A stretch of DNA of 28,232 nt from Clostridia bacterium (GTDB lineage Bacteria; Bacillota; Clostridia; Christensenellales; UBA1242). Position 1 is the first letter of the stretch. Every line of letters starts with the position of its first letter. The stretch spans positions 1 to 28,232 of the forward strand of contig JAQUUD010000007.1 in assembly GCA_028694075.1 (NCBI GenBank). Direction: 5' to 3'. The translations under genes were made by a program, and so were the position numbers. Shown here piece by piece: positions 1 through 7,028 of this stretch. The notes beneath the pieces are model-generated. The model worked only from the letters and a program-made list of their open reading frames with translations. It had not been told where the DNA came from and searched no databases.

Positions 1-1512
1 GGAACTAATATGTTTTTGACAATGAAAGCAGCGGTTTCGGAAGTAAATAAGTGTATGGACAACGAAATGTCATGTTTGGCAGATGCGTTTTCAAAAGGTG
101 CGTTAAGGGGAGCAAGAGGCAATTCAGGAGTTATTACCTCGCAAATTCTTAAAGGATTTTGTTTAATTATCAGACAATATAAATCAATTTCAACAAAGCA
201 ATTTGCAAAAGCCTTGCAAGAAGGCTCTAAAATTGCTTATCAAGCAGTTACAAAGCCAAAAGAAGGCACAATGCTTACAGTTATTCGTGTAATGGCTGAT
301 ATGGCAGTTGAAATTGCAAAGAAGAATTCAGATTTTGAAACATTTATGCCATTGATGCTTGAAAAGGGTGATGATATATTAAAACAAACACCTGAAATGC
401 TTCCAGTGCTCAAAAAGGCAGGTGTTGTTGATGCGGGCGGAAAAGGCTTATTAATAATATTTAACGGTTTTTATAAAAGTTTAATTGGCGAAGACATTGA
501 ATTTAATTTTGAAGAAAAAAGTATGCTGGCTGATACTGTTGACGACATTTTGCCGGATATTCATAATTTGGGGGAAATAGAATTCGGATATTGCACTGAA
601 TATGTTATAATTCATATGCATAAAAAGACAACGGAAGCAGATATTGATAAACTTCGTGATAGACTAATGGAACTTGGAGATAGTGTCATTTGTATCGGTG
701 ATTTATCTTTCGTTAAAGTTCATGTTCACACAAACACGCCGAATATTGCAATGGGTTATGCGCTAGAACTTGGTGAAATTCATAACTTAAAGGTTGATAA
801 TATGCGTGAACAAAATCGTGAGTTAAAACGCAAAGCGCAAAAAACTGAAGATTTAAAAGATATTGGTATGGTTGCAGTTGCACCCGGGAAAGGCATTTCA
901 AATATATTTAAAGATCTGTCAGTTGACCAAATTATTGAGGGCGGGCAAACAATGAACCCAAGCGCTGATGACATCGTTAAGGCAGTCGAAAAAGTTCCTG
1001 CGAAAAACATTATAATTTTCCCGAATAATAAAAATATTATTTTGGCAGCACAGCAGGCAAAGGATTTAGTAACCAAAAGTTTGTATATAATTCCGACAAA
1101 AAATGTGCCGGAAGGCATATCGGCGGTGCTTTCTTTTAATCCTGAAGGCAGTGTTGAAGATAATATTAAGGCAATGAATGAATCTTATCAAAATGTTAAA
1201 TCTGCAGCGGTGACTTATGCAGTTAGAAGCACTCATATAGATGGTTTTGATTTGTCGATGGGTGAGATAATCGGGCTTGATGATAAGGCAATTATTTCAA
1301 AAGGAACACTAGTTACTCCAACAACAGAAAATCTGATTGAGAAGTTAATTTCTGATGAAATTTGCAATATTACATTATTTTACGGCGAAGATGTAAGGGA
1401 AGAAGAGGCCGTTGCATTTCAAGAAAAACTTGCAAATAAATATCCAAATTGCGAAGTTACAATGATAAATGGCGGGCAACCGGTTTATTACTATATAATC
1501 TCAATGGAATAA
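1..1512 (+). CDS. fakA: Fatty acid kinase subunit A (FakA/YloV; DAK2 domain), 5' truncated
   Basis: The reading frame is open from base 1 and begins Gly-Thr-Asn-Met-Phe-Leu-Thr-Met, which matches the end of the DGDTGTNM nucleotide/metal motif of the DhaL-like (DAK2) kinase domain. The true start is therefore outside the window and the Met codon at 10 is internal. About 503 residues remain. The DAK2 part runs to about residue 165 (GALRGARGNSGVI, then VVDAGGKGL). A middle domain carries HVHTN, and a DegV-like C-terminal part carries EGGQTMNPS and FPNNKNIILAA, all typical of FakA. In the family, FakA phosphorylates fatty acids presented by DegV/FakB proteins so that they enter phospholipid synthesis; a FakB-type gene lies at 12489-13373. 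The gene is followed by an intrinsic terminator at 1522-1556. The family call is firm; the missing N-terminus is a window-edge effect. Confidence 0.93.
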   Translation, partial: GTNMFLTMKAAVSEVNKCMDNEMSCLADAFSKGALRGARGNSGVITSQILKGFCLIIRQYKSISTKQFAKALQEGSKIAYQAVTKPKEGTMLTVIRVMADMAVEIAKKNSDFETFMPLMLEKGDDILKQTPEMLPVLKKAGVVDAGGKGLLIIFNGFYKSLIGEDIEFNFEEKSMLADTVDDILPDIHNLGEIEFGYCTEYVIIHMHKKTTEADIDKLRDRLMELGDSVICIGDLSFVKVHVHTNTPNIAMGYALELGEIHNLKVDNMREQNRELKRKAQKTEDLKDIGMVAVAPGKGISNIFKDLSVDQIIEGGQTMNPSADDIVKAVEKVPAKNIIIFPNNKNIILAAQQAKDLVTKSLYIIPTKNVPEGISAVLSFNPEGSVEDNIKAMNESYQNVKSAAVTYAVRSTHIDGFDLSMGEIIGLDDKAIISKGTLVTPTTENLIEKLISDEICNITLFYGEDVREEEAVAFQEKLANKYPNCEVTMINGGQPVYYYIISME

Positions 1513-1521
1513 AAATTTTTA

Positions 1522-1556
1522 AAATTAATGAATGATTATGTTCATTAATTTTTTTA
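1522..1556 (+). terminator. Intrinsic terminator after fakA
   Basis: An 11-bp stem (1522-1532 with 1541-1551) with an 8-nt loop runs into a T tract, starting 10 bases after the fakA stop. The stem is AT-only apart from one G-C pair, so it may be weak. Confidence 0.65.
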
Positions 1557-1723
1557 TCATAATTTAACTTTTAATTGTATTTAAATGTAATCACAATTAT
1601 TTTATAAAAATTGTGAGTGGAAGTTTTACATATTTTTGATATGAATTTAACTATTGCAGGTGTTTTGACTTGCATATTTTTTGTTGTTTTACAAAATTGA
1701 ACTTTCAAGGAAATTATATTCCC

Positions 1724-1820
1724 CCGCCGGCGAAGTATTTTTTGCAAAGCAAAAAATTAAGGCAAGTGCTTGAAAAGCACTTGCCTTGAAATCGCCTTCG
1801 GCGATTTCCTTCGCCGGCGG
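1724..1820. repeat. 97-nt cloverleaf-forming repeat, copy 1
   Basis: An outer inverted repeat CCGCCGGCGAAG (1724-1735) pairs perfectly with CTTCGCCGGCGG (1809-1820), and with one more C-G pair at 1723/1821. It encloses three perfect hairpins. Hairpin 1 is 1738-1745 with 1749-1756 (loop AAA). Hairpin 2 is 1759-1771 with 1775-1787 (GAAA-type loop). Hairpin 3 is 1789-1796 with 1800-1807 (C-TTCG-G tetraloop). Nearly every base is paired, giving a four-way junction. It starts 23 bases downstream of the stop of the minus-strand gene 1844-2737. Copy 2 at 2896-2992 differs by one base (G1788 versus A2960). It could be a mobile REP/MITE-like element, a transcription terminator or mRNA 3'-end stabiliser, or a structured RNA. 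The GC-rich outer stem stands out from the AT-rich surroundings. The 331-bp gap 1513-1843 otherwise holds only the fakA terminator. Confidence 0.9.
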
Positions 1821-1843
1821 GTAATAAAATTAAAATAATAAGT

Positions 1844-2737
1844 TTAAAAAGCTTTCTCTGCTTGTTCTGTTTGTCTTAAACAGTTGGCTTTTGGCAAATA
1901 TGGAGTTAAATCCCCATCAATTTGTCTTACTTTAAAAAATTCTTTTTTATCTTTGGAAGATAAATTGATATCAAAATGTCTTAAGAAAAACAAATACCAT
2001 TTATATAATGATTGATTGTCTTTTCTATTAGCAAAATCATAATGCTTATTAATATTTGGGGCAATCACTTCAACCCCAAATGCTCTTGTTTGATACAAAT
2101 AAAAATCCAAAATATTTTTTAAAGTTTCTTTTGTTTTAACATCACATGTGCGATCGCATTTAGAGATTAAAATATTCAAATCATTGATATTGAAAAACAA
2201 ATCCGTCTCACTTAAATCTTTAACTTTTTCAGGATTTAAAAAGTCAGGGTATGCGTTCTTATGGTTATTATGAGCATTTAACTTTCGTTCACTTGCTTTT
2301 AAACCATTCTCCCAATTTGTTTTTGGCAAGTACGCAGATATATCTTCATTTCTTGCTCTTAATTTTTGGAAATTTTGCCAATCACTAGGCGAATTTATAA
2401 ACAAATTATTATAAAAATTATTATAAAAATTTATCCAGCCACGAAAGTCCTCAGGGCTTTCAACGCCGAATTTCTTTGTTTGAACAGCAAAATAGTTAAA
2501 CAAAGAAACAAATTTTTTAGTGTTGGGAATAACATAATTTGCATGATAATTTGACATAAAAATCTTATTTGCTATTAATTTAGAAGTAGATGCTTTTTCT
2601 ATTATTTTATATAAATCATTTATTAAAAAATATAAATCTACTTCGCTCATATTATTAATTTTGTCAGGTTCCAATCCGATAGGATATTTTCCATAACTTT
2701 CATAATAATCTGAAAGAGTTTGTTCTGATTCTTTCAT
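1844..2737 (-). CDS. Uncharacterised protein with two tandem copies of a 'QTKKFGV...LPKxNW' domain
   Basis: I do not recognise the family. The 297-residue protein contains two diverged copies of one unit of about 125 residues, at roughly 17-145 and 165-285. Each has an acidic/aromatic helix (DLYFLINDL, DLFFNINDL), then QTKKFGV near residue 84 or QTRAFGV near residue 215, then a W..FY aromatic stretch (GWINFYNNFY, KWYLFFLRHF), and ends in YLPKTNW or YLPKANC. The neighbouring minus-strand gene 3005-3520 encodes a single copy of the same unit. There is no signal peptide or membrane segment, so it is probably cytosolic. The start is supported by AAGGAGG four bases before the ATG and by its own promoter (2761-2788). 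It is followed immediately by a cloverleaf repeat. Coding status is secure; function is unknown. Confidence 0.85.
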   Translation of the reverse strand: MKESEQTLSDYYESYGKYPIGLEPDKINNMSEVDLYFLINDLYKIIEKASTSKLIANKIFMSNYHANYVIPNTKKFVSLFNYFAVQTKKFGVESPEDFRGWINFYNNFYNNLFINSPSDWQNFQKLRARNEDISAYLPKTNWENGLKASERKLNAHNNHKNAYPDFLNPEKVKDLSETDLFFNINDLNILISKCDRTCDVKTKETLKNILDFYLYQTRAFGVEVIAPNINKHYDFANRKDNQSLYKWYLFFLRHFDINLSSKDKKEFFKVRQIDGDLTPYLPKANCLRQTEQAEKAF

Positions 2738-2760
2738 TTTTCCTCCTTAAGTATAATTTA

Positions 2761-2788
2761 ATTATATCATACTATTAAAATATGTAAA
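2761..2788 (-). promoter_or_regulatory. Promoter for gene 1844-2737
   Basis: On the minus strand there is a -35 TTTACA (2783-2788), a 16-bp spacer and a -10 TATAAT (2761-2766), located upstream of the AAGGAGG ribosome site. The match to the sigma-A consensus is good. Confidence 0.65.
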
Positions 2789-2895
2789 TATCAGTGAAAA
2801 ATGTTTGTGCAAACTAAACATATTGGTGGATTAGTGGAATTTTAGATAATTTTAATGAGATAATACTTATTTTACATCTGAATTAACACTTTTAC

Positions 2896-2992
2896 CCGCC
2901 GGCGAAGTATTTTTTGCAAAGCAAAAAATTAAGGCAAGTGCTTGAAAAGCACTTGCCTTAAAATCGCCTTCGGCGATTTCCTTCGCCGGCGG
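2896..2992. repeat. 97-nt cloverleaf-forming repeat, copy 2
   Basis: Identical at 96 of 97 positions to the element at 1724-1820. The outer stem is 2896-2907 with 2981-2992, around the same three hairpins with the same AAA, GAAA and TTCG loops. The outer C-G pair that extends copy 1 is absent (C2895 faces A2993), so the conserved unit is 97 nt. It lies 13 bases downstream of the stop of the minus-strand gene 3005-3520, which repeats the gene-then-element arrangement of copy 1 in the same orientation. The element is far more conserved than the two proteins beside it. Confidence 0.9.
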
Positions 2993-3004
2993 AGTTAATC
3001 CCAC

Positions 3005-3520
3005 TTATCTTTGAAAATAACTTCTATCTTCTGCAGTCAATTCAAATTTCCAATTTTCTTTTGGTAAAAATTCACTCACATCTTTTCCAGTTTTTCTTGC
3101 CGACAAAAATTCATTCCACAACTTTTCATCTTTTTGTAATCCGTCAAAATATTTTAAATAAAATCTAAACCAATTGTTATATGAATCAGTTAATTTAAAT
3201 TCTGAGAAAAATAAGTGGCTAATCGGCAATTTAACACCAAATTTTTTTGTTTGAGTTATGCAATAATAATAAATTTTAGTTAAATTTTTTATTTCGTTTA
3301 ATTCTATATCTTGACACCATTTTTCAGAAGAATTTTCTAATTTGTTTACTGTATAAGATAACATATAAGTTTCCAACGATTCAATCATAAAAAACAAATC
3401 AATTTGATCAAAATTATCAATTGTTTCTTTTTCAGGCAAATTTCCTGGACCAAAATTTTTGACAATGCTAATATAATCTTTTTCAGAATTATAATGCTGA
3501 TTTATTGTTGAATTCTGCAT
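3005..3520 (-). CDS. Uncharacterised protein, single-domain paralogue of gene 1844-2737
   Basis: I do not recognise the family. The 171-residue protein carries one copy of the unit found twice in 1844-2737: IDLFFMIESL, then QTKKFGV near residue 88, then NNWFRFYLKYFDGL, then FLPKENW close to the C-terminus. Apart from these anchor motifs the sequence is well diverged. There is no signal peptide or TM segment. The ATG is preceded by AAAAGGA with 7-bp spacing, and a consensus promoter lies at 3554-3582. It is followed by a cloverleaf repeat. Gene duplication with later fusion or splitting of repeat units is the simplest history. Function is unknown. Confidence 0.85.
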   Translation of the reverse strand: MQNSTINQHYNSEKDYISIVKNFGPGNLPEKETIDNFDQIDLFFMIESLETYMLSYTVNKLENSSEKWCQDIELNEIKNLTKIYYYCITQTKKFGVKLPISHLFFSEFKLTDSYNNWFRFYLKYFDGLQKDEKLWNEFLSARKTGKDVSEFLPKENWKFELTAEDRSYFQR

Positions 3521-3553
3521 TTTTCTTTCCTTTTAATTTCTAACTTTATTCAA

Positions 3554-3582
3554 ATTATACAAATAAAAAGAATTTTTGTCAA
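3554..3582 (-). promoter_or_regulatory. Consensus promoter for gene 3005-3520
   Basis: On the minus strand there is a perfect -35 TTGACA (3577-3582), a 17-bp spacer and a perfect -10 TATAAT (3554-3559), 34 bases upstream of the start codon. It implies strong sigma-A transcription of this small gene. Confidence 0.8.
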
Positions 3583-3614
3583 TATGAAAAACTTTGGTTG
3601 TAATCCAATAAATG

Positions 3615-3645
3615 TAAAAAAATTACGAATATATTTATTCGTAAT
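3615..3645 (-). terminator. Intrinsic terminator after typA
   Basis: A 10-bp perfect stem (3636-3645 with 3622-3631, loop of 4) is followed on the minus strand by a run of seven T. It lies about 100 bases past the typA stop and just upstream of the promoter of gene 3005-3520, so it separates the two transcription units. Confidence 0.7.
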
Positions 3646-3746
3646 ATAATTCTACTATATTGAAATTTTTATATTATTTTAATAATTAACTAACCAACCC
3701 AAACACAACAAAAGGGAAGTATAAGTCTAAGTTTTAAAAAAATTAT

Positions 3747-5570
3747 TTATGATTTTTTCTTGTTGTGATCCATTCTTCCACGTATTGTGTGGTCAAGAAT
3801 AATTTTTCTCATTCTTAATGATTTTGGTGTTACTTCAAGCAGTTCATCTTCTTGAAGATAATCCAACATTTGTTCAAGGGAAGGTCTTTGTATCGGTTCA
3901 AGTTTTAAAGAATCATCAGTGCCACTGGAACGGGTATTTGTTAAATGTTTTGTTTTGCATATATTAACCACAATATCATTTGGTTTGTTTGTCAATCCGA
4001 CAATCATTCCCGCATAAACAACTTCGCCCGCAGTTATAAAAAGCCGACCATGATCTTGAGTATAATACAGCCCATATTGCACCGCGGTGCCACTTTCAAA
4101 AGCAATCAACGTTCCAAAATTTCTTCGTGAAATATTGCCCTTGAATTCCTGATAATCATAAAACACACTACTGATAATGCCTTCGCCGTTTGTGTCCGTA
4201 AGGAATTGATTTTTATAGCCAAACAAACCACGAGCCGGTATCAAAAATTCAATTCTTGTTCTGTTTCCGAAATTTGACATATTAATCATTTCTGCTTTTC
4301 TTGTTCCCAAAACACTTATTACATTTCCCGTTTTATCTGATGGAACATCAACAATCAGTTTTTCAATCGGTTCATAAGTTTTTCCATCAATTTTTTTATA
4401 AACAACTTTTGGCATACTAACTTGAAACTCATAACCTTCACGACGCAAATTTTCCATCAAAATTGAGAGGTGCATTTCGCCTCGCCCTAAAATTCGGAAA
4501 GAATCTGCTTTGTCAGTTTCAAAAACTCTTAAACTTAAATCTTTAATGGCTTCTTTAAATAATCTATCTTTTATATGTCTGCTTGTGCAAAATTTTCCTT
4601 CTTTGCCTGCAAGCGGACTACTGTTGACCATAAATGTCATCTCCACATTTGGCTCGCTGATTTTAACAAACGGAAGAGTGTCAACATTATCTTTGTCGCT
4701 TAAAGTATCTCCGATTGTCATATCTTTTGCACCTGCAATGCAAATAATGTCACCCGCTTTCGAAATGTCAACCTGCACTCTTTTTAAGCCTTGAAATTCA
4801 AAAAGACTTTGCACTTTAAATGAAATTTTCTTCTCTGGATTATAAAAATTGGTTATAATAACATTATCATTAATTTTTATCGTGCCTTGCTCAATTTTCC
4901 CAACAGCAAGTTTGCCTAGAAAATCATTTTGTTCAGTTGAACTTACAAGCATTTTAAATGGTTTCTTTTCATTGCCGGCAGGGGCGGGAATATGTTTCAA
5001 AATTGTTTCAAATAACGGAACCATATTTGTTCCGGGTTCGCTAGCAGTTAAACTTGCCGTTCCATTTTTTGCAGAGGCAAAAACAAACGGGCTATTTAAT
5101 TGCTCATCATTTGCATTAAGTTCCATAAAAAGTTCCAAAACTTCGTCGCAAACTTCTTTTAAACGACTGTCTTTTCTATCAATTTTATTAACAACAATAA
5201 TAATTTTTAGATCAAGAGCAATTGCTTTTTCAAGCACAAATCTGGTTTGTGGCATTGGACCTTCATAAGCATCAATAACAAGTAAAACGCCGTCCACCAT
5301 TTTAAGAACGCGTTCAACCTCTCCACCAAAATCAGCATGTCCGGGCGTATCAACAACATTAATTTTTATATCCTTATAATCTAAAGATGCGTTTTTGCTT
5401 AGTATAGTAATACCTCGCTCTCGCTCTAAGGCATTAGAATCCATAACTCTATCTTCAACGATTTGATTTTCTCTGAAAACTCCTCCTTGTTTTAGCATTT
5501 CATTAACCAAACTGGTTTTGCCGTGATCAACGTGAGCAATAATTGCAATATTTCTTATTTTTGTTTCCAT
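3747..5570 (-). CDS. typA: Ribosome-associated translational GTPase TypA/BipA
   Basis: The 607-residue protein has the usual full length of the family. The GTPase signatures are in order: AHVDHGKTSL (P loop, about residues 11-20), RERGITI (switch I), DTPGHADF (G3), NKIDR (G4) and SAKNG (G5). EF-G-like domains II, III and V follow, then the BipA-specific C-terminal domain (RGLFGYKNQFLTDTNG region). TypA binds the ribosome near the EF-G site and assists 50S assembly, mainly under stress or cold. The start is an ATG with AAAGGA upstream, and an extended -10 promoter lies at 5616-5621. It appears to be transcribed alone, ending at the hairpin at 3615-3645. The identification is secure. Confidence 0.97.
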   Translation of the reverse strand: METKIRNIAIIAHVDHGKTSLVNEMLKQGGVFRENQIVEDRVMDSNALERERGITILSKNASLDYKDIKINVVDTPGHADFGGEVERVLKMVDGVLLVIDAYEGPMPQTRFVLEKAIALDLKIIIVVNKIDRKDSRLKEVCDEVLELFMELNANDEQLNSPFVFASAKNGTASLTASEPGTNMVPLFETILKHIPAPAGNEKKPFKMLVSSTEQNDFLGKLAVGKIEQGTIKINDNVIITNFYNPEKKISFKVQSLFEFQGLKRVQVDISKAGDIICIAGAKDMTIGDTLSDKDNVDTLPFVKISEPNVEMTFMVNSSPLAGKEGKFCTSRHIKDRLFKEAIKDLSLRVFETDKADSFRILGRGEMHLSILMENLRREGYEFQVSMPKVVYKKIDGKTYEPIEKLIVDVPSDKTGNVISVLGTRKAEMINMSNFGNRTRIEFLIPARGLFGYKNQFLTDTNGEGIISSVFYDYQEFKGNISRRNFGTLIAFESGTAVQYGLYYTQDHGRLFITAGEVVYAGMIVGLTNKPNDIVVNICKTKHLTNTRSSGTDDSLKLEPIQRPSLEQMLDYLQEDELLEVTPKSLRMRKIILDHTIRGRMDHNKKKS

Positions 5571-5615
5571 AAATTTTTTCCTTTAAGTTTTCCCGTATGA
5601 GTATAAAACTTTGTA

Positions 5616-5624
5616 ATTATAGCA
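5616..5624 (-). promoter_or_regulatory. typA promoter (extended -10)
   Basis: On the minus strand TGCTATAAT (extended -10, hexamer at 5616-5621) lies about 45 bases upstream of the typA ATG. The -35 region has only a weak TTTTAA-like match, which is common for extended -10 promoters. Confidence 0.55.
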
Positions 5625-5875
5625 CAACTTATTGTAATTTAAAAGATTTTTATGCTTAATTTTTTTAAAAACTTTTGACATGCTTAAAAAAAGCAACATT
5701 TTCTAAATAATAATTTTAAAATCAAAGGTAAACTTTTCTGATTTTTATTATATATTAAATTGATAATTTTATTATTAAAACCTAAATGAAATTCATTTTA
5801 TGCGATTTTATTTCAAAAATTCTTTGAAAAAAATTATTATAAAAAAATTTTTATAATTTAATGTATAATCTAAAA

Positions 5876-5985
5876 AGATCTGCACAAGATACTAAGGTAG
5901 GGGAAATCCCCCTGCGTAAACAGGTCCGATAGGCTTATTAAAGCCTGTCGGGCTTGTTTACTTTATCGGGCTTGTTCATTTTAAG
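5876..5985 (+). ncRNA. Candidate structured RNA (unassigned) in the typA upstream gap
   Basis: A GC-richer island lies in the 497-bp gap between typA and the next gene. Hairpin A pairs 5897-5903 with 5909-5915 around a 5-nt loop. Hairpin B is a 21-bp stem (5916-5936 with 5941-5961) with an ATTA loop, directly abutting A. Hairpin B contains three T-G pairs (5930/5947, 5925/5952, 5923/5954) and hairpin A one (5898/5914). They are legal G-U pairs only in a plus-strand RNA and become A-C mismatches on the minus strand. A TATAAT at 5864-5869 could start it near 5876, but I see no good -35. An 18-nt tandem repeat overlaps the 3' arm. I could not match it to a known riboswitch or sRNA family. The rest of the gap is AT-rich filler plus the typA promoter. 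Confidence 0.5.
5948..5983 (+). repeat. Two tandem 18-nt repeats
   Basis: TCGGGCTTGTTTACTTTA (5948-5965) is followed directly by TCGGGCTTGTTCATTTTA (5966-5983), identical at 16 of 18 positions. The first copy forms the 3' arm of hairpin B (5916-5961); the second is a near-equivalent competing arm. Confidence 0.85.
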
Positions 5986-6067
5986 ATTTTGATTTTAGTA
6001 TAAAAAATAGTTTTAAAATATTTTAAAAAATCTCTTAAAGATAATCTTAAAAAATAGTTAAAAAATT

Positions 6068-6892
6068 TTAAAAAATAGTTTCGGCATATTTATTATTGTA
6101 AATTGGATTAATATATGAAAATATTGCGAGCAACAATAAAATCGAACTCATAATAAGGTAATAAACGGTTACTCTTACGAAAAGACCGGATATTAAGAGA
6201 ATAATGCTTGCAAAAATATAGCCCCGTGCTTTCCGCCGATTTAAACTTATTTCCAATAAACTTTTAAAGGTCAACTTTTGATTTTCATCAAAATTAAATG
6301 TTTCAGTCGGATACATATCATATTTTTTCATAAATTTTTCAAATGCTTCATATTTATTAAAAATAGCAAATTTAATCGCTAATTTCATTGCCACTTTTTT
6401 AACTTGCTCAGTAATATCATTGATGCACAAAATAACTTTGTCGCACTTTATAGTTTTTATTTTGTTGTAAATATAAATAATATCCTCAACTAATAACTTA
6501 TTATATTTATAATAGGGAAACAAAATCATTTTTTTGTTATCTTTTTCGAAAATGATATATTCTGGCTTTTTAATCGGGGAAAATTCTTTGCTTAAAAGTT
6601 TGTAATAAAAATTTATTGCTTTTGATTTGTGGTTAAATATAAAGTTATTGCAATAACCTTCTGCACGGACAAGTTCTTCTTTTTTTAAACGGGCTTTCAA
6701 GTTTTTCTGTTTTGATAAATATGTTAAAAACCAGTCAACAATAAGCGTTAGGGCAGATGATAATAATATTGCCCAAAGAAGAGATTGGATATAATATCTT
6801 GTCCAAATAAAAAAAAGCAAAAAAATCAGTGAAACACGAATGATTGTTGAAATTATCTGATTAAATGTTCTCATAACCCTGATTATTGACAT
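6068..6892 (-). CDS. Uncharacterised membrane protein with central cytosolic domain
   Basis: The 274-residue protein has two N-terminal membrane helices (about residues 12-30 and 33-57), a charged central domain (about 60-220) and two C-terminal helices (about 224-243 and 246-264). I do not recognise a named family. The central part alternates strands and helices (YIIFEKDNKKMILFPYYKYN, then LLVEDIIYIYNKIK, then KVILCINDI, then AIKFAIFNKYEAFEKFM). This vaguely recalls the core order of Mrr/restriction-endonuclease-like folds, but I see no intact catalytic D-ExK set, so that comparison is only a suggestion. The ribosome site is weak (AAAGAAAAT before the ATG at 6892); an alternative ATG lies six codons in. 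It is divergent from the M28 peptidase gene and has no partner gene on its own strand. Confidence 0.7.
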   Translation of the reverse strand: MSIIRVMRTFNQIISTIIRVSLIFLLFFIWTRYYIQSLLWAILLSSALTLIVDWFLTYLSKQKNLKARLKKEELVRAEGYCNNFIFNHKSKAINFYYKLLSKEFSPIKKPEYIIFEKDNKKMILFPYYKYNKLLVEDIIYIYNKIKTIKCDKVILCINDITEQVKKVAMKLAIKFAIFNKYEAFEKFMKKYDMYPTETFNFDENQKLTFKSLLEISLNRRKARGYIFASIILLISGLFVRVTVYYLIMSSILLLLAIFSYINPIYNNKYAETIF

Positions 6893-6981
6893 ATATTTTC
6901 TTTATTATTCTTAAATTTTATCCAATGAATTGAAGAAATTATTATTGTTTGTGCTCTGTGCATATAAAAGTAATTGTTGTC

Positions 6982-7010
6982 TTGACATATTAAAAAAAAA
7001 TTGTTATAGT
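6982..7010 (+). promoter_or_regulatory. Promoter for the M28 peptidase gene
   Basis: A -35 TTGACA (6982-6987), a 17-bp spacer and a -10 TATAGT (7005-7010) are followed by AGAGGTG and the ATG at 7029. Because the promoter lies downstream of the in-frame ATG at 6930, it argues that translation starts at 7029. Confidence 0.8.
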
Positions 7011-7028
7011 TTCATAAGAGGTGAAATT

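Noticed and set aside
10..30. ATG at position 10 as the start of fakA
   Set aside because: The frame is open from base 1 and encodes Gly-Thr-Asn just before it, which is the conserved end of the DGDTGTN motif, so the gene is cut by the window edge.
1724..2992. Gene-plus-palindrome order as integron gene cassettes with attC sites
   Set aside because: The elements lack the GTTRRRY core sites of attC, are fully rather than imperfectly paired, and no integrase gene is in the window.
4510..5268. Open frames antisense to typA
   Set aside because: These are shadows of the well conserved typA coding sequence, with no ribosome sites or recognisable product.
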